From contig CBFFRP010000092.1 of the NCBI GenBank assembly GCA_965644295.1, positions 47,572-111,571 of the forward strand: a stretch of 64,000 bases of DNA, read 5' to 3'. The translations under genes were made by a program, and so were the position numbers. Within the stretch, counting starts at the first letter, position 1. Every line of letters starts with the position of its first letter. Shown here piece after piece: positions 11,922 through 22,664 of this stretch. Below the pieces are notes generated by a model. It ran no database searches. It was not told the DNA's origin and worked only from the letters and a program-made list of their open reading frames with translations. The DNA is from Paraphysomonas bandaiensis. Taxonomy: Eukaryota; Chrysophyceae.

Positions 11922-13226
11922 CTACGTTCTTTTCAATAAACTTTTTATATGACACAACATTTCTCTGAAATGAATTGTTTCAAAGTAATAAGAATCTCGA
12001 CATTGAAGAAATGGTAGCTTCTTTTCGGCATTGTTATAGAGACCTTCAATGGAATGGATGCCGCAATCTAATATTGAATCATATAAATGTCCCAAAGAAA
12101 AAGAAAATACAACTTCACGTAAAACGGCTTCCTCTCTCGCTTTTAAAATTTCTCTTTCCGTACCACACTTCCACTTCAATCTCATTGTGGAATTCAAATC
12201 TCGATAAATCTTAAATTTATCTCCAGATATAATGCGTACCGAGCGTGGTGGCATGACACCCATTGGGTTGACAGTAGAGTGATCTGCGAACCACGCTGTT
12301 ACCTCACCTGCGACAAGACGAAAATACTGCCGATGAACTCCACTAGGAACGGGTAATGATTCGTGGGGTGTTCTATCCGTCATCCACACCAGCTCTCCGG
12401 CACGCAGAGTCCGCGTCGGTTGACCTAAGATATTTCGACAGCGTTCGATATCACCATGACTTCCAATAATGCTTCCACAACGATCATACACTTTGGCATT
12501 CCATACGGCACATGTATCTCCCACATTAGATGCCATGAATATTCCTCCTGCAATTGTCTCATTTCTAATAATTCCATTGCCCCAATGATGTAGTGCCGCT
12601 GGAGTGTACTCCCTGGACGACACAGACCCTTTAATAGTTTTACTGGCGGACTTTGGTTTACCGAGCAGTGGAAGAACTCCAGGAGATTCCACATGTAGTC
12701 CCGGTCTGCGTTGAGGTGTATTTTCTATAGTACGCCTTTCATCTATTGTTAAATAGGCAACTCCATAGTGCTCATGTAATCCCATTGCACGAATACAGGA
12801 AGATATAAGTGGCCAATACTGCTGACAATACGACGGCAAAGAATCCTTCTCTAGTAACATGAATGGCATCATATTAACATACAATTCTTGAGATTGTGGA
12901 TTATCAGTTTCATATTTAGACATATTAACAGGTGGTGGGAACTCCACACCCTCATCTATCGTCATCAGAGGACATCCTCCACAATGTTGACGATCACCAG
13001 CATCTGGATATTCATAACTGTCCATATTACTGATATCCATTACTGGTATATCATTATGCATGATGTTATCTAGATCATGTATATGAAGAGCCCACCATTC
13101 TTCACATGCTAATGTCCATATATATCGTAAGATATCAGAGTGACCTCGTAATAATGATAATGGTGATTGGGAATCTAATGTACCAAGTAAAAATATTTCT
13201 AATTGTGATGGTGAATTCATATTCAT
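11922..13226 (-). CDS. Possible double-stranded beta-helix (2-oxoglutarate oxygenase-like) protein
   Basis: A single uninterrupted frame gives 434 residues from the ATG at 13226 (MNMNSPSQLE). An ATG 20 codons further upstream (13286) is possible, but it lies beside the microsatellite. The central part holds GLHVESPG, GGIFMASNVGDTCAVW, AGELVWMTDRTPHESLPV and QYFRLV. The His-x-Glu followed at a distance by the His in TPHES, then an Arg, could be the metal triad and co-substrate Arg of a 2-oxoglutarate-dependent oxygenase fold. The conserved-looking WFADHSTVNP follows. No signal peptide is seen. The fold call is inference, and the substrate is unknown. Confidence 0.6.
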   Translation of the reverse strand: MNMNSPSQLEIFLLGTLDSQSPLSLLRGHSDILRYIWTLACEEWWALHIHDLDNIMHNDIPVMDISNMDSYEYPDAGDRQHCGGCPLMTIDEGVEFPPPVNMSKYETDNPQSQELYVNMMPFMLLEKDSLPSYCQQYWPLISSCIRAMGLHEHYGVAYLTIDERRTIENTPQRRPGLHVESPGVLPLLGKPKSASKTIKGSVSSREYTPAALHHWGNGIIRNETIAGGIFMASNVGDTCAVWNAKVYDRCGSIIGSHGDIERCRNILGQPTRTLRAGELVWMTDRTPHESLPVPSGVHRQYFRLVAGEVTAWFADHSTVNPMGVMPPRSVRIISGDKFKIYRDLNSTMRLKWKCGTEREILKAREEAVLREVVFSFSLGHLYDSILDCGIHSIEGLYNNAEKKLPFLQCRDSYYFETIHFREMLCHIKSLLKRT

Positions 13227-13326
13227 TATTAGTTTATAGTGTTGTTTAATCTGCTTATGTAGGTATGTGATGGTGATATGATGCAACTAAGCAACAAGGA
13301 TATACACGCACTATATCTATGCATAC

Positions 13327-13551
13327 ATGTGTATGTATGTATGTATGTATGTATGTATGTATGTATGTATGTATGTATGTATGCATACATGTGTATGTAT
13401 GTATGTATGTATGTATGTATGTATGTATGTATGTATGTATGTATGTATGTATGTATGTATGTATGTATGTATGTATGTATGTATGTATGTATGTATGTAT
13501 GTATGTATGTATGTATGTATGTATGTATGTATGTATGTATGTATGTATGTA
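13327..13551. repeat. (TATG)n microsatellite, about 55 units
   Basis: Tandem TATG/GTAT units run almost perfectly through this span. There is one interruption near 13381-13393 (ATGCATACATGTG). Long frames on both strands here are translations of the repeat, not genes. The DNA transposon starting at 13582 appears to have inserted at a TATG site next to it. Confidence 0.95.
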
Positions 13552-13582
13552 CTCTGATAGGAATATGTACATGTATGTATGT

Positions 13583-13646
13583 GTTACGACCCGTGAGAAA
13601 AATGTGCCAGTCGATGAACTGGCAGTGCCAGTTCATCGACTGGCAG
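13583..13646 (+). repeat. Left terminal inverted repeat with internal palindrome
   Basis: Positions 13607-13643 read CCAGTCGATGAACTGGCA, one base, then its reverse complement, so the repeat can form an 18-bp hairpin. The outer part GTTACGACCCGTGAGAAAAA matches the right end in inverse orientation. Confidence 0.85.
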
Positions 13647-13832
13647 TTTTTGACTATCACTCAAAAACCCACCAAGAAAGTGAACCCGTCAGTGAAGTGG
13701 GTTATCCAGCCGTGTTTTTTTTCATTCCACCCACATACCATCGTAAGATATCGTAGTTGATGATTATCGCTCAATGCAACAGCATGATAGTAATATAAGT
13801 GTAACATATATCATTGTATCAAACAAGAAGGA

Positions 13833-14942
13833 ATGACATCGGTGGTTAAAACTGTCTCATCAGGGAGCACTGTACGACCAGAAGTTGCATCGTCAGTAGA
13901 CGACAACACAAGATCTATCACTGATTCCATTAAAATTGAAGAACACAAACGGCTGTTCTATCTGAATGCACAAAACGCTTTCGCAAATTCAATTAAAATT
14001 TTTTCTCAGTCGAAATACCTTGAGATCGTCGAGTCGATGAAATCATTTGACTCCAAGCCTCATAGGAACCGCTCCTGTCTAGACTACCGATGGCAGAGGT
14101 CGTATATTCTGCTGCTGATTCCTGATGATAAAGGTAAAAAAGCAATTTCACAGCGATGAAACTCAAGTGAAGGGAATGAGACGACTTGCTTATATTGACA
14201 CTATTCGGTATTGCCATGTTGAAGAGGGAGGTCATCCTGGACCTAGGGGAACCCACGAGGCTGTTTGGACAACATTCTAGAAGAGGTTTTAGTCACCTAC
14301 CATTCTCAGAAACGTTTCTAGCCAAAATCCAAACAGAAGAGGATCTAGAAGAGCTTGTAGCTATGAATAATGTTATCGAGGGCCATGAACCAGAGAAATG
14401 TACAGTTGTGGCTTCAGCGAATGAGTCTGTTGCAGTATTGGTAAATGAGGACGGTGATACTCCATCAAGAGGGGCGAAAAGTAAAGCAGTGAGTGCCTCA
14501 CTAGCTGAACAAGGCGAAAGGATGAAAAGATTTTCCACGTCTGGCACTCCAACCGATGAGGCGGAACTCCTACAGGTGGGTAGTGTTGTTTTAGTCAAAC
14601 CACATCAGGTGGACCGAGGACAAGTTGATGAAATCAGGTTTCCAGCTGTTGTTGTTGAGGTTACCCCCAATGAATTACTTCGTCTGTACGCTCCCGGGGG
14701 GGGGTTTAAACTCGTGTTATAACCGATCAGATCTGATTCACGAGCCGAATAAGACCCCTGCTTCATACCAACGTCATCTTGGAAACTATGAGAACTGGAG
14801 AAATTCGAAGACTATATCAGAGAGAGAAGCTGCAACTATGCTTTCTCCATCCCTTGGACAGGGGTTTAGTAATTGTAGTTGCAAGGGTAAGTGCAACAGT
14901 AGTAAATGTGTGTGCAAGAAGAATGGATTTCTCTGTAACTAG
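13833..14942 (+). pseudogene. Broken integrase-like transposase (KRBA2/SCAND3-like ends, core missing)
   Basis: The frame opens with ATG at 13833 (MTSVVKTVSSGS) and runs about 100 codons. A shifted frame gives LAYIDTIRYCHVEEGGHPG near 14181-14240, resembling the zinc-binding His motif that precedes the integrase core. The DDE core that should follow is absent. The frame jumps to TEEDLEELVAMN near 14330, then VGSVVLVKPHQVDRG (14577) and, after a frame break at a G-run (about 14695-14703), a Cys-rich tail GQGFSNCSCKGKCNSSKC. The last two parts resemble the C-terminal region of KRBA2/SCAND3-type domesticated transposases as I recall them. With the core deleted and frames broken it cannot encode an active enzyme. 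Confidence 0.65.
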
Positions 14943-15035
14943 ATGCCACAAAAGCAATTTGCTTGCGTATTGTAACAAGTAGTTGGTGCCATAGTAAACC
15001 ACAGACTACTACTTAATTGAGTAGAAAAACAACCT

Positions 15036-15632
15036 TAACAAGTAACATGAATCTTATTTGGTACTGGTTGCATGAATCTTATTAGCAACTAGTGATATAT
15101 AAATCGCTATTTATTAACATCATCAGTACATCAGCTCTAAGTATTTTAGTAGCTATTTACCTTAATATTGTGTCCACTGTCTGCAGATGATGATGATATA
15201 CTGTCTGCAGATGATATATGTAATGAATAGAGTGTAGAAAGCCTATCACATAATAGTCATATTATTGAGTAGATCTTGATTCATATAGAGTCGATATTCA
15301 TAATAATTGTACATATTCAAACATGGAATATGTACAAGCGAAAGCATATACAATAGAGAGTTCATAGTATAAAATAACCCGATAGCTGGTTACTACAAGT
15401 AACATGAATATTATTTGCTACTAGTGATATAAACTAACATCACTAGTACATCAGTTATAACTAATGTAATCAGTAGTTATCGTACAGCCTATAAGGAGTA
15501 TCCGCTGTCATCATATATGTAATGAATATAGAGTATCATCTGTACAATAGTACTACATTAATTAAAAACATCAGTATATCAGTTATAAGTAATTTAGTCA
15601 CTATTTACCTTGTTATCGTGTCCACTGTATGG
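15036..15632. repeat. Divergent tandem repeat inside the DNA transposon
   Basis: ACAAGTAACATGAAT begins similar segments at about 15037 and 15395. CATCAGTACATCAG, CTATTTACCTT and GTGTCCACTGT recur at about 15120-15180 and 15568-15632. Three partial, diverged units can be recognised. No coding capacity is seen. Confidence 0.6.
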
Positions 15633-15721
15633 GGAAGTGGACCAACTAATGTCCCCCAGGGACACAGCACTCTGCAGTTGATGTAACGCACATACTGGAA
15701 GAATTCCTCACCACGGGTTAA

Positions 15722-16066
15722 TGGCACCGTCGAAGATCCGATGCGAACTTACTCACAGACATTGGTCCAAAGCTAGGAGATATTACAGACCCCAACCACC
15801 AATGGGACCTACATCAATACATCCTCAGGCGAGACAGCACGTACGCTACACAAACGCAGCGAGACCCGCAGTATTGGACCCGCAGTGGAACGAGGCTCCC
15901 ACACAAACTCCATCCAATCCGCACCCATGACTCCCCTAACACTACATCTCTTTCCCAGACCGCATACGCGAAACGGTATACGTCTGGAACAAATCCTATG
16001 CAATGGGAAGAAATCGAGTCAAAAGCAAAACCGGGAATGACCAGACAACAGCTGCCGCATGCATAG
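15722..16066 (+). pseudogene. Non-LTR retroelement C-terminal ORF fragment nested in the transposon
   Basis: An open frame of 114 codons (start of visible part WHRRRSDANLLTDIGPKLGD, stop at 16064-16066) has GC-rich codon use and is protein-like. It follows directly after a stop and has no ATG of its own. Downstream, 16090-16170 shares phrases with the 3' end of the 8514-9212 insertion. I infer a second 5'-truncated copy of the same or a related retroelement. No exact target duplication was found. Confidence 0.45.
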
Positions 16067-16407
16067 ACTGTAGAATCACCAACCAGAGAATATGACAAAC
16101 CAAGTTAGTAAGACTATAGATATATACATAGCTTCTAGTCACAACCGTTCCCATGTAAAAATAAGATATTCTTATGTCTTATCCATGCTCTCATGAAGAA
16201 GGAAGTAGCACTGAAGAGGGATACAGATATCTATCTTGATACTGAAGGCTGGTAGGCTGGAAGAGCATCTTGTGGGCTAATAATCAGGAGCTCTTATGAT
16301 TCTAGTTATGAGATGCTGTCTGATGATATCATACGCTGGGAATCCGAGTGGACCTCCTGTATACTTGACTGTATTTCCCGTATATCGTTTCCTTTCAACA
16401 TCATCAA

Positions 16408-16471
16408 ACCAGTCGATGAACTGGCAGGTGCCAGTTCATCGACTGGTTTATTTTTCTCACGGGTCGTAACA
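16408..16471 (-). repeat. Right terminal inverted repeat with internal palindrome
   Basis: Positions 16409-16446 carry CCAGTCGATGAACTGGCA, two bases, then the reverse complement. Positions 16450-16471 carry the inverse of the left end. It mirrors 13582-13646 with a few differences. Confidence 0.85.
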
Positions 16472-16475
16472 TATG

Positions 16476-17839
16476 GATAGAACACGACATACTACGAAGT
16501 GAAGGCCGTGCACACTTCGGCTAAATTTTTTTGTTCCAGAGCATTCAGGAACGGCCTCACCAGTTGGCCGAAAATACAGCCGGTTGTACACTGCTGTAGG
16601 ATGTTCTAGGCTACCCACCAATATTCAGTACAGTATAAATATATACGGTGTACTACAGCTATCATAATACAGGACATGGTATGTACGATGCTGTATATGA
16701 GGACTATTCGTCTCGATGTCCTCCGACCAAACAATTACTTTACAATATGCTGGCGATTTATAGAAATAGCAAATATAATCTAATATAAATATTCCAAGAA
16801 CTTAACTTCTGACTTCATCATGATCAGCCCAATTTGTTGCCAATGAATTCACAATGTTCTTAAAATAGCGATGTTGTGTTAGATTACGACACAGATGGTT
16901 TGCATTTAGCCGGTGACGAGAGTGTAATAGCATTTGAAGAGCGCAAAAACGATCTGACGCTTTGTACACCAAATACCGTTAACCTTAGGCGTCTAGGAAT
17001 TTTGCCGCGATTGGGGAAAACGAGAAATTCAGTGTGGAATATAATGCGAGACCGCTGTGTAAACCATACAGGAATTTTATACAGAGAAGAGGAATGTTGG
17101 ATATATCCTATTATTTCTAAGATTTAGATTCTGATTTATCTGAAATTTCCGACTTTTGATATTCCTACACAGATTATATACAGCACAATATCATATGTAA
17201 GTATGCACTGTATATATATTGACTAGATGTTCCGGATCAGAGGGTCATATCAAGGTGTAGTATGGATAGAAATATTGTTTCAAGGGTTGTGCCTAGAACT
17301 AAATGCGCTGTCTAACTGCTTATCTTATCCATTAGCTATCACCCGCAGTCAATATGGCAATACGAAGCACCCAAGGTCGTTCGGAAATTCACGCAAGATT
17401 TGTGAATATATGTAGCGTCTCAGATGTCTGTATATTGCCTACACTATTTTAATTCATCAATTGCCTCTCATATGTATGTATAGTTCCTGCAATATTACGA
17501 ATTTTTACCGTATTCCAATGCGGACTAGATTGTTCGAGTACCAATGCGTGAATTGCCGTGGTTCTACCCGATAAGAGTGTCTCTACTTGTCAGTGATCGT
17601 TAACGGTGTCATTTTTAAACCTATTAAACTTTCCATTTGTTTCTACTAACCTTAAAATGGCAGTTGAGCCGTATTGAAATCAATAAAATTAACTGATTAG
17701 GAATGCCTGAGAAATTAGAACGCTCAGCTGCCATTAGGCCCACCTGATGGGCATCCGGGACAGGCCCCACCTCAAGGGTAACCGGGGTATTGGTCTGCCT
17801 GCTGAAGTCAACCATCCGGGATGTTCACCTTAAGAACTC
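16476..17839. other. Intergenic, no gene recognised
   Basis: A possible hairpin remnant lies at about 16503-16556 (AGGCCGT ... AGGAACGGCCT). Frames at 16876-17127 and 17227-17415 are 60-80 codons long but match nothing I recognise, so I do not call them genes. Confidence 0.4.
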
Positions 17840-18018
17840 AGAGCGGAAGTGGTTGCACCTTGGTGCGACACACAAGCAGCTTCTGTAGCGTTAAATAGTA
17901 GGATTACAGCGTCTGTTCTGATTAGTTAGAGGTAGAGGTCTAACTAGGTTGACTAGCATTCATCTAGCAACTAAGTTGGTGCAGATTCTTAACGCCTATT
18001 GCCAAATAAAGACATTCA
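17840..18018 (+). mobile_element. SINE-like dispersed repeat, copy B
   Basis: This copy matches the 28488-28682 copy along its whole length. Shared phrases include GGAAGTGGTTGCACCTTGGTG, GCGTTAAATAGTAGGAT, TGATTAGTTA, GGTCTAACTAG, TGACTAGCATTC and AACGCCTATTGC, with several indels. No target duplication is evident here, as expected for an older copy. I see no convincing tRNA-type A and B boxes. Confidence 0.65.
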
Positions 18019-18529
18019 ATATATACTAAGTCATGCATGGCCACCAGAAGCTCTGCGTACTCTTTGGTAGATAATAAAGGGAAGGTACACGTGGTTCTAC
18101 TAGAATCTGCGCGGATCGCATATATAAAAGTCATGCATAGTTATGAGAAATCCCGCGTAGTAATATCACCAAATATGAACACGGGTGGGGCGGTAACAGA
18201 ATCTGCGCGTGATCTATGCGGTCAGCTACGTTGGTACACGGGTGGTAGAATCAGTGCTATAACTTGGTGTTATAGGTAGTGTACAACCAGCCTACACTAT
18301 GGCCACGCCCTCGGTATGGAGAAGTTTACAATACTAAAACAAAAACGTAGAGTACTTACTTCACTGTATGTTGTATTATTAGTTGTGATTCTTAATATTA
18401 CTTGTGTCAGATATATATATTGGCTACATTGTTTTAGAGTGAATATTACAGTCAGCAAGCGCGATTATATGTCTGTACTTGCGAATAAATTGTACCTGTG
18501 AAATGACGGAGAGCTGTACTGTACCAAAA
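18019..18529. other. Intergenic, no gene recognised
   Basis: AT-rich sequence with short frames at 18037-18279 and 18316-18501 that I cannot support as genes. Confidence 0.4.
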
Positions 18530-20993
18530 TTAACACTCACCAAACTTCATGATTATACGCCTTCTTGACGGGGTCACTATTCGTCCCGGTTGGGTATTCT
18601 GTCCACTCGAATGTGTACTAGACGAGTCGTCATCTTGTACCTGAAAACACGACAACATAATCATACTTTCTAACAGGTTATATATACACACCGTCTGTGG
18701 CGAGTTCACTCTTCTGCGCTTTGGCAGCGGCGTTTCCGTAGACGTGAAGACCGTAGACGTAGAAGACAACGCCTGTCCGGAAGAAATACTTTCAACTAAA
18801 ACTCTTTCGCTTGTGAGCAAGGGACTACCAAGAATATCATTTTCATAATTCAGTTCCCGGGGTAGTCTGGAACCCCATTCCACATCACGAGTAGGGATGG
18901 GCCCATGCAGCACTGGGAAGAATAACGAAAATAACTTCTCCTTTGCTGACGGATATTTATTAAGAAGCTCTCTCAAACACACCGTGTATCCCGGAATAAC
19001 TTGACGGATGGATAACTTTTTCCGTATCATGGCATCAAGGAAAGCCATTTTCGCTCTCGAGAAGCCTTCGCCTTCAATCATAGGAAGAATTCTGTTCTCC
19101 AGGTACGTCAGTACGGTGTCTTGCCTTCCTCCATGCCAGATTCTATTGGGAAGGAGTGTAGTCGTCCTCTCATCCTCACTTGAACTTGTCAATGTAGTAA
19201 TGTCAATTACGTCGCTACTACTTGAAGATTCTACGTACGACTTCATCTCATCATTGTTCACTTCTCTCTCAGAAACCATTAGTGTCGTAGCGGTCGCAGT
19301 GGGCATCTCAGCAACCAACTTAATCAGTTCTTCTATGATAGGAAGATTCATGCCCGACTCCATCATTCCGACAGTGATTCGAGCTGCAGTCACTCTATCT
19401 TCCAATAATGTACCAGTCCATACCAGATTTATAATACGTAAAATGCTCTCATTGCGCATTTCTTCCCAATCCTCTGCACTGAATAAGTTTTCGGTGTCGC
19501 TATGTTTGTGTCTAACAAACTCTGCCATTGGGTCTGATGCACCTGTTATATTTCCAGGAGACGAGCATACCGCAACAACATACCCATTCCGACTACCTCT
19601 GTAGCGCTCCTGGCACAACTGGCTTATTGATTTGCGATAGGCAATGTATATCATATCACTGGGATCATGGCTGAGTACTAAGGCATACTGGTTGTATATC
19701 TCCAGGGAAAAGCACATCCGCTGAAGCCACTGATTACTCGACAATTCTGTGTTGCGTGGAGGGGTTTGCGTTACAGTCGCTAACGTTCCCAAACGAGTAG
19801 GAGAGAGTATATTACGAGCTGGTGAATAAGCCAAACTGGAGGAGCGGTTGGGCGAAACAGAATGTTTGTCGAAAAGATCTAGGTGTAAGGAAACCTGTTT
19901 CTCCAACTTTCGAGACATACATCGCTGCAATAAAGACAACAATAAAATACTTCAGTATGGCAGCTAAAACATGTACCTCCGCGAAAACTAATTCATCGAA
20001 CTTTGCCATTAACCGATCTACACCACAGTGAAGTTTCCAACGTTGATTGCCTGTCTCTGATAATGCGCGCCCTCTGACAGCTTCTTCTAACTCGGGATAT
20101 TTACTGTGGTCCCGTGCCAGCGCCTTTCCTTCTGCCCCCAGTTCCATTCCGCATAGCCTCGACACATCCCTGGTATCAAATCTCTCAAAGGTTCCTGTCA
20201 AAGCGAAAGTTCTGCAATGCGACAATTATTGATAGTGACAGAATATAAGGAAATAATACCGGTACAGATAAGTATCGAGAGCTGACATGAAAACGAATCC
20301 AACCGACTGGTCAGGATGCTCACTGCATCGCACAGTTTCTAATACAAACTGCTCGAATAGTTCAATCCGCTCCAGAACTTCAGAATCGTCACAGTCATCC
20401 ACCTGTGTCAAAAGGTTAGTCAAATCCAGCTGGCGTAATATGGATTTTACTTTATTCACTATAATAATAAGAGGAAGAGTAAACCCACTGCTTCTATAGT
20501 ACTTAGCAAGGTCACGTAGGGTGGAACTTAGCAACTGCTGGCTGATTTTATCACAATTGAGTTTATCTTTGTCGATAACAAGGATCACACCATTACATAG
20601 CTTCGTGTTGAGTTCAAACCTGCAAAGACATGCAGTCTAACACCAGAGAGAAGAGAGGAGTGCCCATTCTCACCATGTAGAAGTAGCTGAAGTAGTATCA
20701 ATGAATATATACTCCACCTTGTGATTAACAGCGAACAGCCCCTCTAGTATACTATGACCCACCCTTATATTCCGATATTCAGACTTCACAGGCGATTGCG
20801 CAGTGTTGTCATTACACACTGTGACTACTTGTGGCTCCTCAACCCCATCTGGTCTCCTAATAAAGTTACGACAGAAGAGAGCATTCATGAGGGTTGATTT
20901 CCCCGCATGCTTATCCCCCTTAATGAAGAACACTAAATGAGGAGTGCTACGGGGTTCAGATAGATCTCTTCCGATAGATTTTATTGCTGTCAT
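18530..20993 (-). CDS. P-loop GTPase-like protein with long C-terminal region
   Basis: Five exons read leftwards (20993-20674, 20619-20266, 20211-19977, 19924-18692, 18640-18530) give 750 residues, all GT-AG with introns of 51-54 nt. Residues 20-34 hold a Walker A/G1 motif (IKGDKHAGKSTLMNAL). FIDTTS near residue 100 sits where the G3 motif is expected, and IIIVNKVKS matches a G4-like NKxx motif. The frame is then Ser/Thr-rich with an alpha-helical middle. Membrane association is not evident. The usual DxxG and NKxD are degenerate, so nucleotide specificity is uncertain. The N-terminus may lie further upstream: the frame is open above the ATG to about 21071, and a protein-like stretch (ILEDIVVDFIVKLELLDF) lies near 21080-21160. 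The family is not identified. Confidence 0.7.
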
Positions 20994-22108
20994 TATAATG
21001 ATCACGATGAGTTCGAGGTACTCAAGTGAGATACACAAGCATGTCTTCCAGTTCTACAATCCTCGTATGTACAGGCACCCGGCCCCGTACATGAAGTCTA
21101 GGAGTTCCAACTTCACTATAAAATCAACGACTATATCTTCGAGTATCTTGTGAAATCAGGGGTTTTTGAGGAGGGATAATCTTACAAAAGTATACTTTTA
21201 TAGCAGCATACAGCAATATACTGCCTGTTTTTTTCATGTGCAATAATACTCCTGCCTGTTCATCATGATTGCAGAGTATGCTTATAAGCAGAGACGACAG
21301 CCAACTTAAACTAGATTCGCATTGAATAGAGTACTGAACATCTTATGATGAACACTAATCACAATACCAATGCAAATGACACAGTCGATGAAATGATTTC
21401 CTAGAATGAATTACATAATGTAATCGGCGAATAAACCAAACCAAAGCAAAGCAATGAAGATTACTGAGGATACAGGAAGAAATACAGCAAAAATTGTTGC
21501 AAATGAATGTGTGTATGGTGAATAATTACCCAGGTGCAGTTGAATAAAATGTTGGTAGAAATTACCGTATTTTAGTGTTCAGTGGACGAAGTTGATTCTA
21601 AACGACAAAGGTATCAACGCTCACTGTCATATTACTGATATTCCGTACGTTATATGATCATATCTTATGTGTTCTCTATACTTGACACAAGATAACAGTT
21701 CCTTCATAAAATATAGGAAACTTCCGGGTAAAATATGGAATAGTCCGGGTAAAATAATGTTTACTTCAAATGGTACTGATTGTAATTCCATCTTGAGTTA
21801 AAGTTTTATTGAAGTTTCATTGATTTGTTATCGTGCTTATTATACCTATTATAATCTTCTATGATCTTAACTTGTTTAATGAGTAATTATACGTTCCGTT
21901 AACTTAGTAAATCATCCAATTGTGTCATTGCCCCATTCTGAGCGCGTACTTAGGTAGCTAGAGCCAGGTGGGTACCCAACTAATACTTGATTAAGTCCTA
22001 TACGTTATTTGCTAGCTACCTACCCAACTAGTTACACCATTATCACACGGTATTCAGCACTGAATATGCAGTGAGAAGCCGGGTGGGGAACCGCTGAACT
22101 AAGCAATC
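20994..22108. other. Intergenic, possible upstream exon of the GTPase-like gene
   Basis: Minus-strand sequence near 21080-21160 is open and protein-like, so it may be an upstream exon. The rest is AT-rich without recognisable features. Confidence 0.35.
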
Positions 22109-22116
22109 ATGTCTAC

Positions 22117-22656
22117 CAGGGCTGCGAAACAATTAAATTTCAATTATTAGCTATAGGTTGCGCAATTATAATTGCAATTTAATTGTGCCAATTATTGTCT
22201 AATTAACTTAGTTACTCGTTACAAGCACGTATAGCATCTTCAACGTACTTGCATTCCACAGAAATCTATTAAACCGCAAGAACATAAGGACCTCTAATCG
22301 ATGAGATGCCATAGATTTGCGCAGATCACTCATGTTAATTTTAGCTCTACTGAAAAGCCTTTCTACACAATTAGTAGTAGAGTAAATATGCTTCAAGCAG
22401 CGGTACTTAGTTGGTTTAGTAGTGCGTAGTCGCTTTTGTTCTTGGTGCGCTTGGAGTCTTCTCGCCAGTGAGTCGAGAATTCTAACTTCTAATTCTAATA
22501 TTATGTCCTAATACATATAGTAAATAATTGCCAATTAATTGCAATTTAATTGCAACCTTCCAGCGAGCAATTATAATTGCAATTATTAGGTATGTTCCAT
22601 GTAATTGAATTGCAATTACAATTAATTGCAATTCAATTAATTGTTACGCAGCCCTG
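22117..22656 (-). mobile_element. Non-autonomous hAT element with exact 8-bp target duplication
   Basis: The ends are CAGGGCTGCG(A/T)AACAATTAA inverted repeats (left start 22117, right end 22656). ATGTCTAC lies directly on both sides (22109-22116 and 22657-22664), the 8-bp duplication known for hAT transposons. The inside keeps only the last part of a transposase (22208-22396) and AT-rich subterminal repeats rich in AATTGCAATT. It is an internally deleted relative of the 42.5-43.4 kb element. Confidence 0.9.
22208..22396 (-). pseudogene. hAT transposase C-terminal dimerisation-region remnant
   Basis: The frame reads STTNCVERLFSRAKINMSD and then a helical block (LEVLMFLRFNRFLWNAST), typical of the C-terminal hAT dimerisation domain. 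It is nearly identical to 43149-43334, with three substitutions in the conserved part. It has no start codon or catalytic region, so it is a leftover inside the deleted element. Confidence 0.85.
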
Positions 22657-22664
22657 ATGTCTAC

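Larger units (their letters stand above)
13582..16471 (+). mobile_element. Integrase-type (GINGER-like) DNA transposon, internally deleted
   Basis: The element starts TGTTACGACCCGTGAGAAAAA and ends with the inverted copy GGGTCGTAACA. Terminal inverted repeats of about 60 bp are flanked by TATG at 13578-13581 and 16472-16475, a 4-bp target duplication. TGT...ACA ends and 4-bp duplications are what is known for GINGER elements. The left flank is a TATG microsatellite, which weakens the duplication as proof. The inside holds a broken transposase (13833-14942), a tandem-repeated AT-rich region and a nested retroelement fragment. Each terminal repeat carries a near-perfect hairpin. Confidence 0.8.

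Noticed and set aside
13229-13760. Several long open frames on both strands (YVCM/YIHT repeats)
   Set aside because: They are translations of the TATG microsatellite. Stop-free frames are a trivial result of the four-base repeat.
16876-17415. Two frames of 83 and 62 codons
   Set aside because: They have no homology I recognise, no splice continuity, and an AT-rich random-like context.
17500-17560. Possible tRNA around GTTCGAGTACC
   Set aside because: No acceptor stem, D arm or anticodon arm can be folded around it.
19008-19604. 198-codon plus-strand frame
   Set aside because: It is antisense to the GTPase-like gene, hydrophobic and low-complexity in the way typical of reverse frames.
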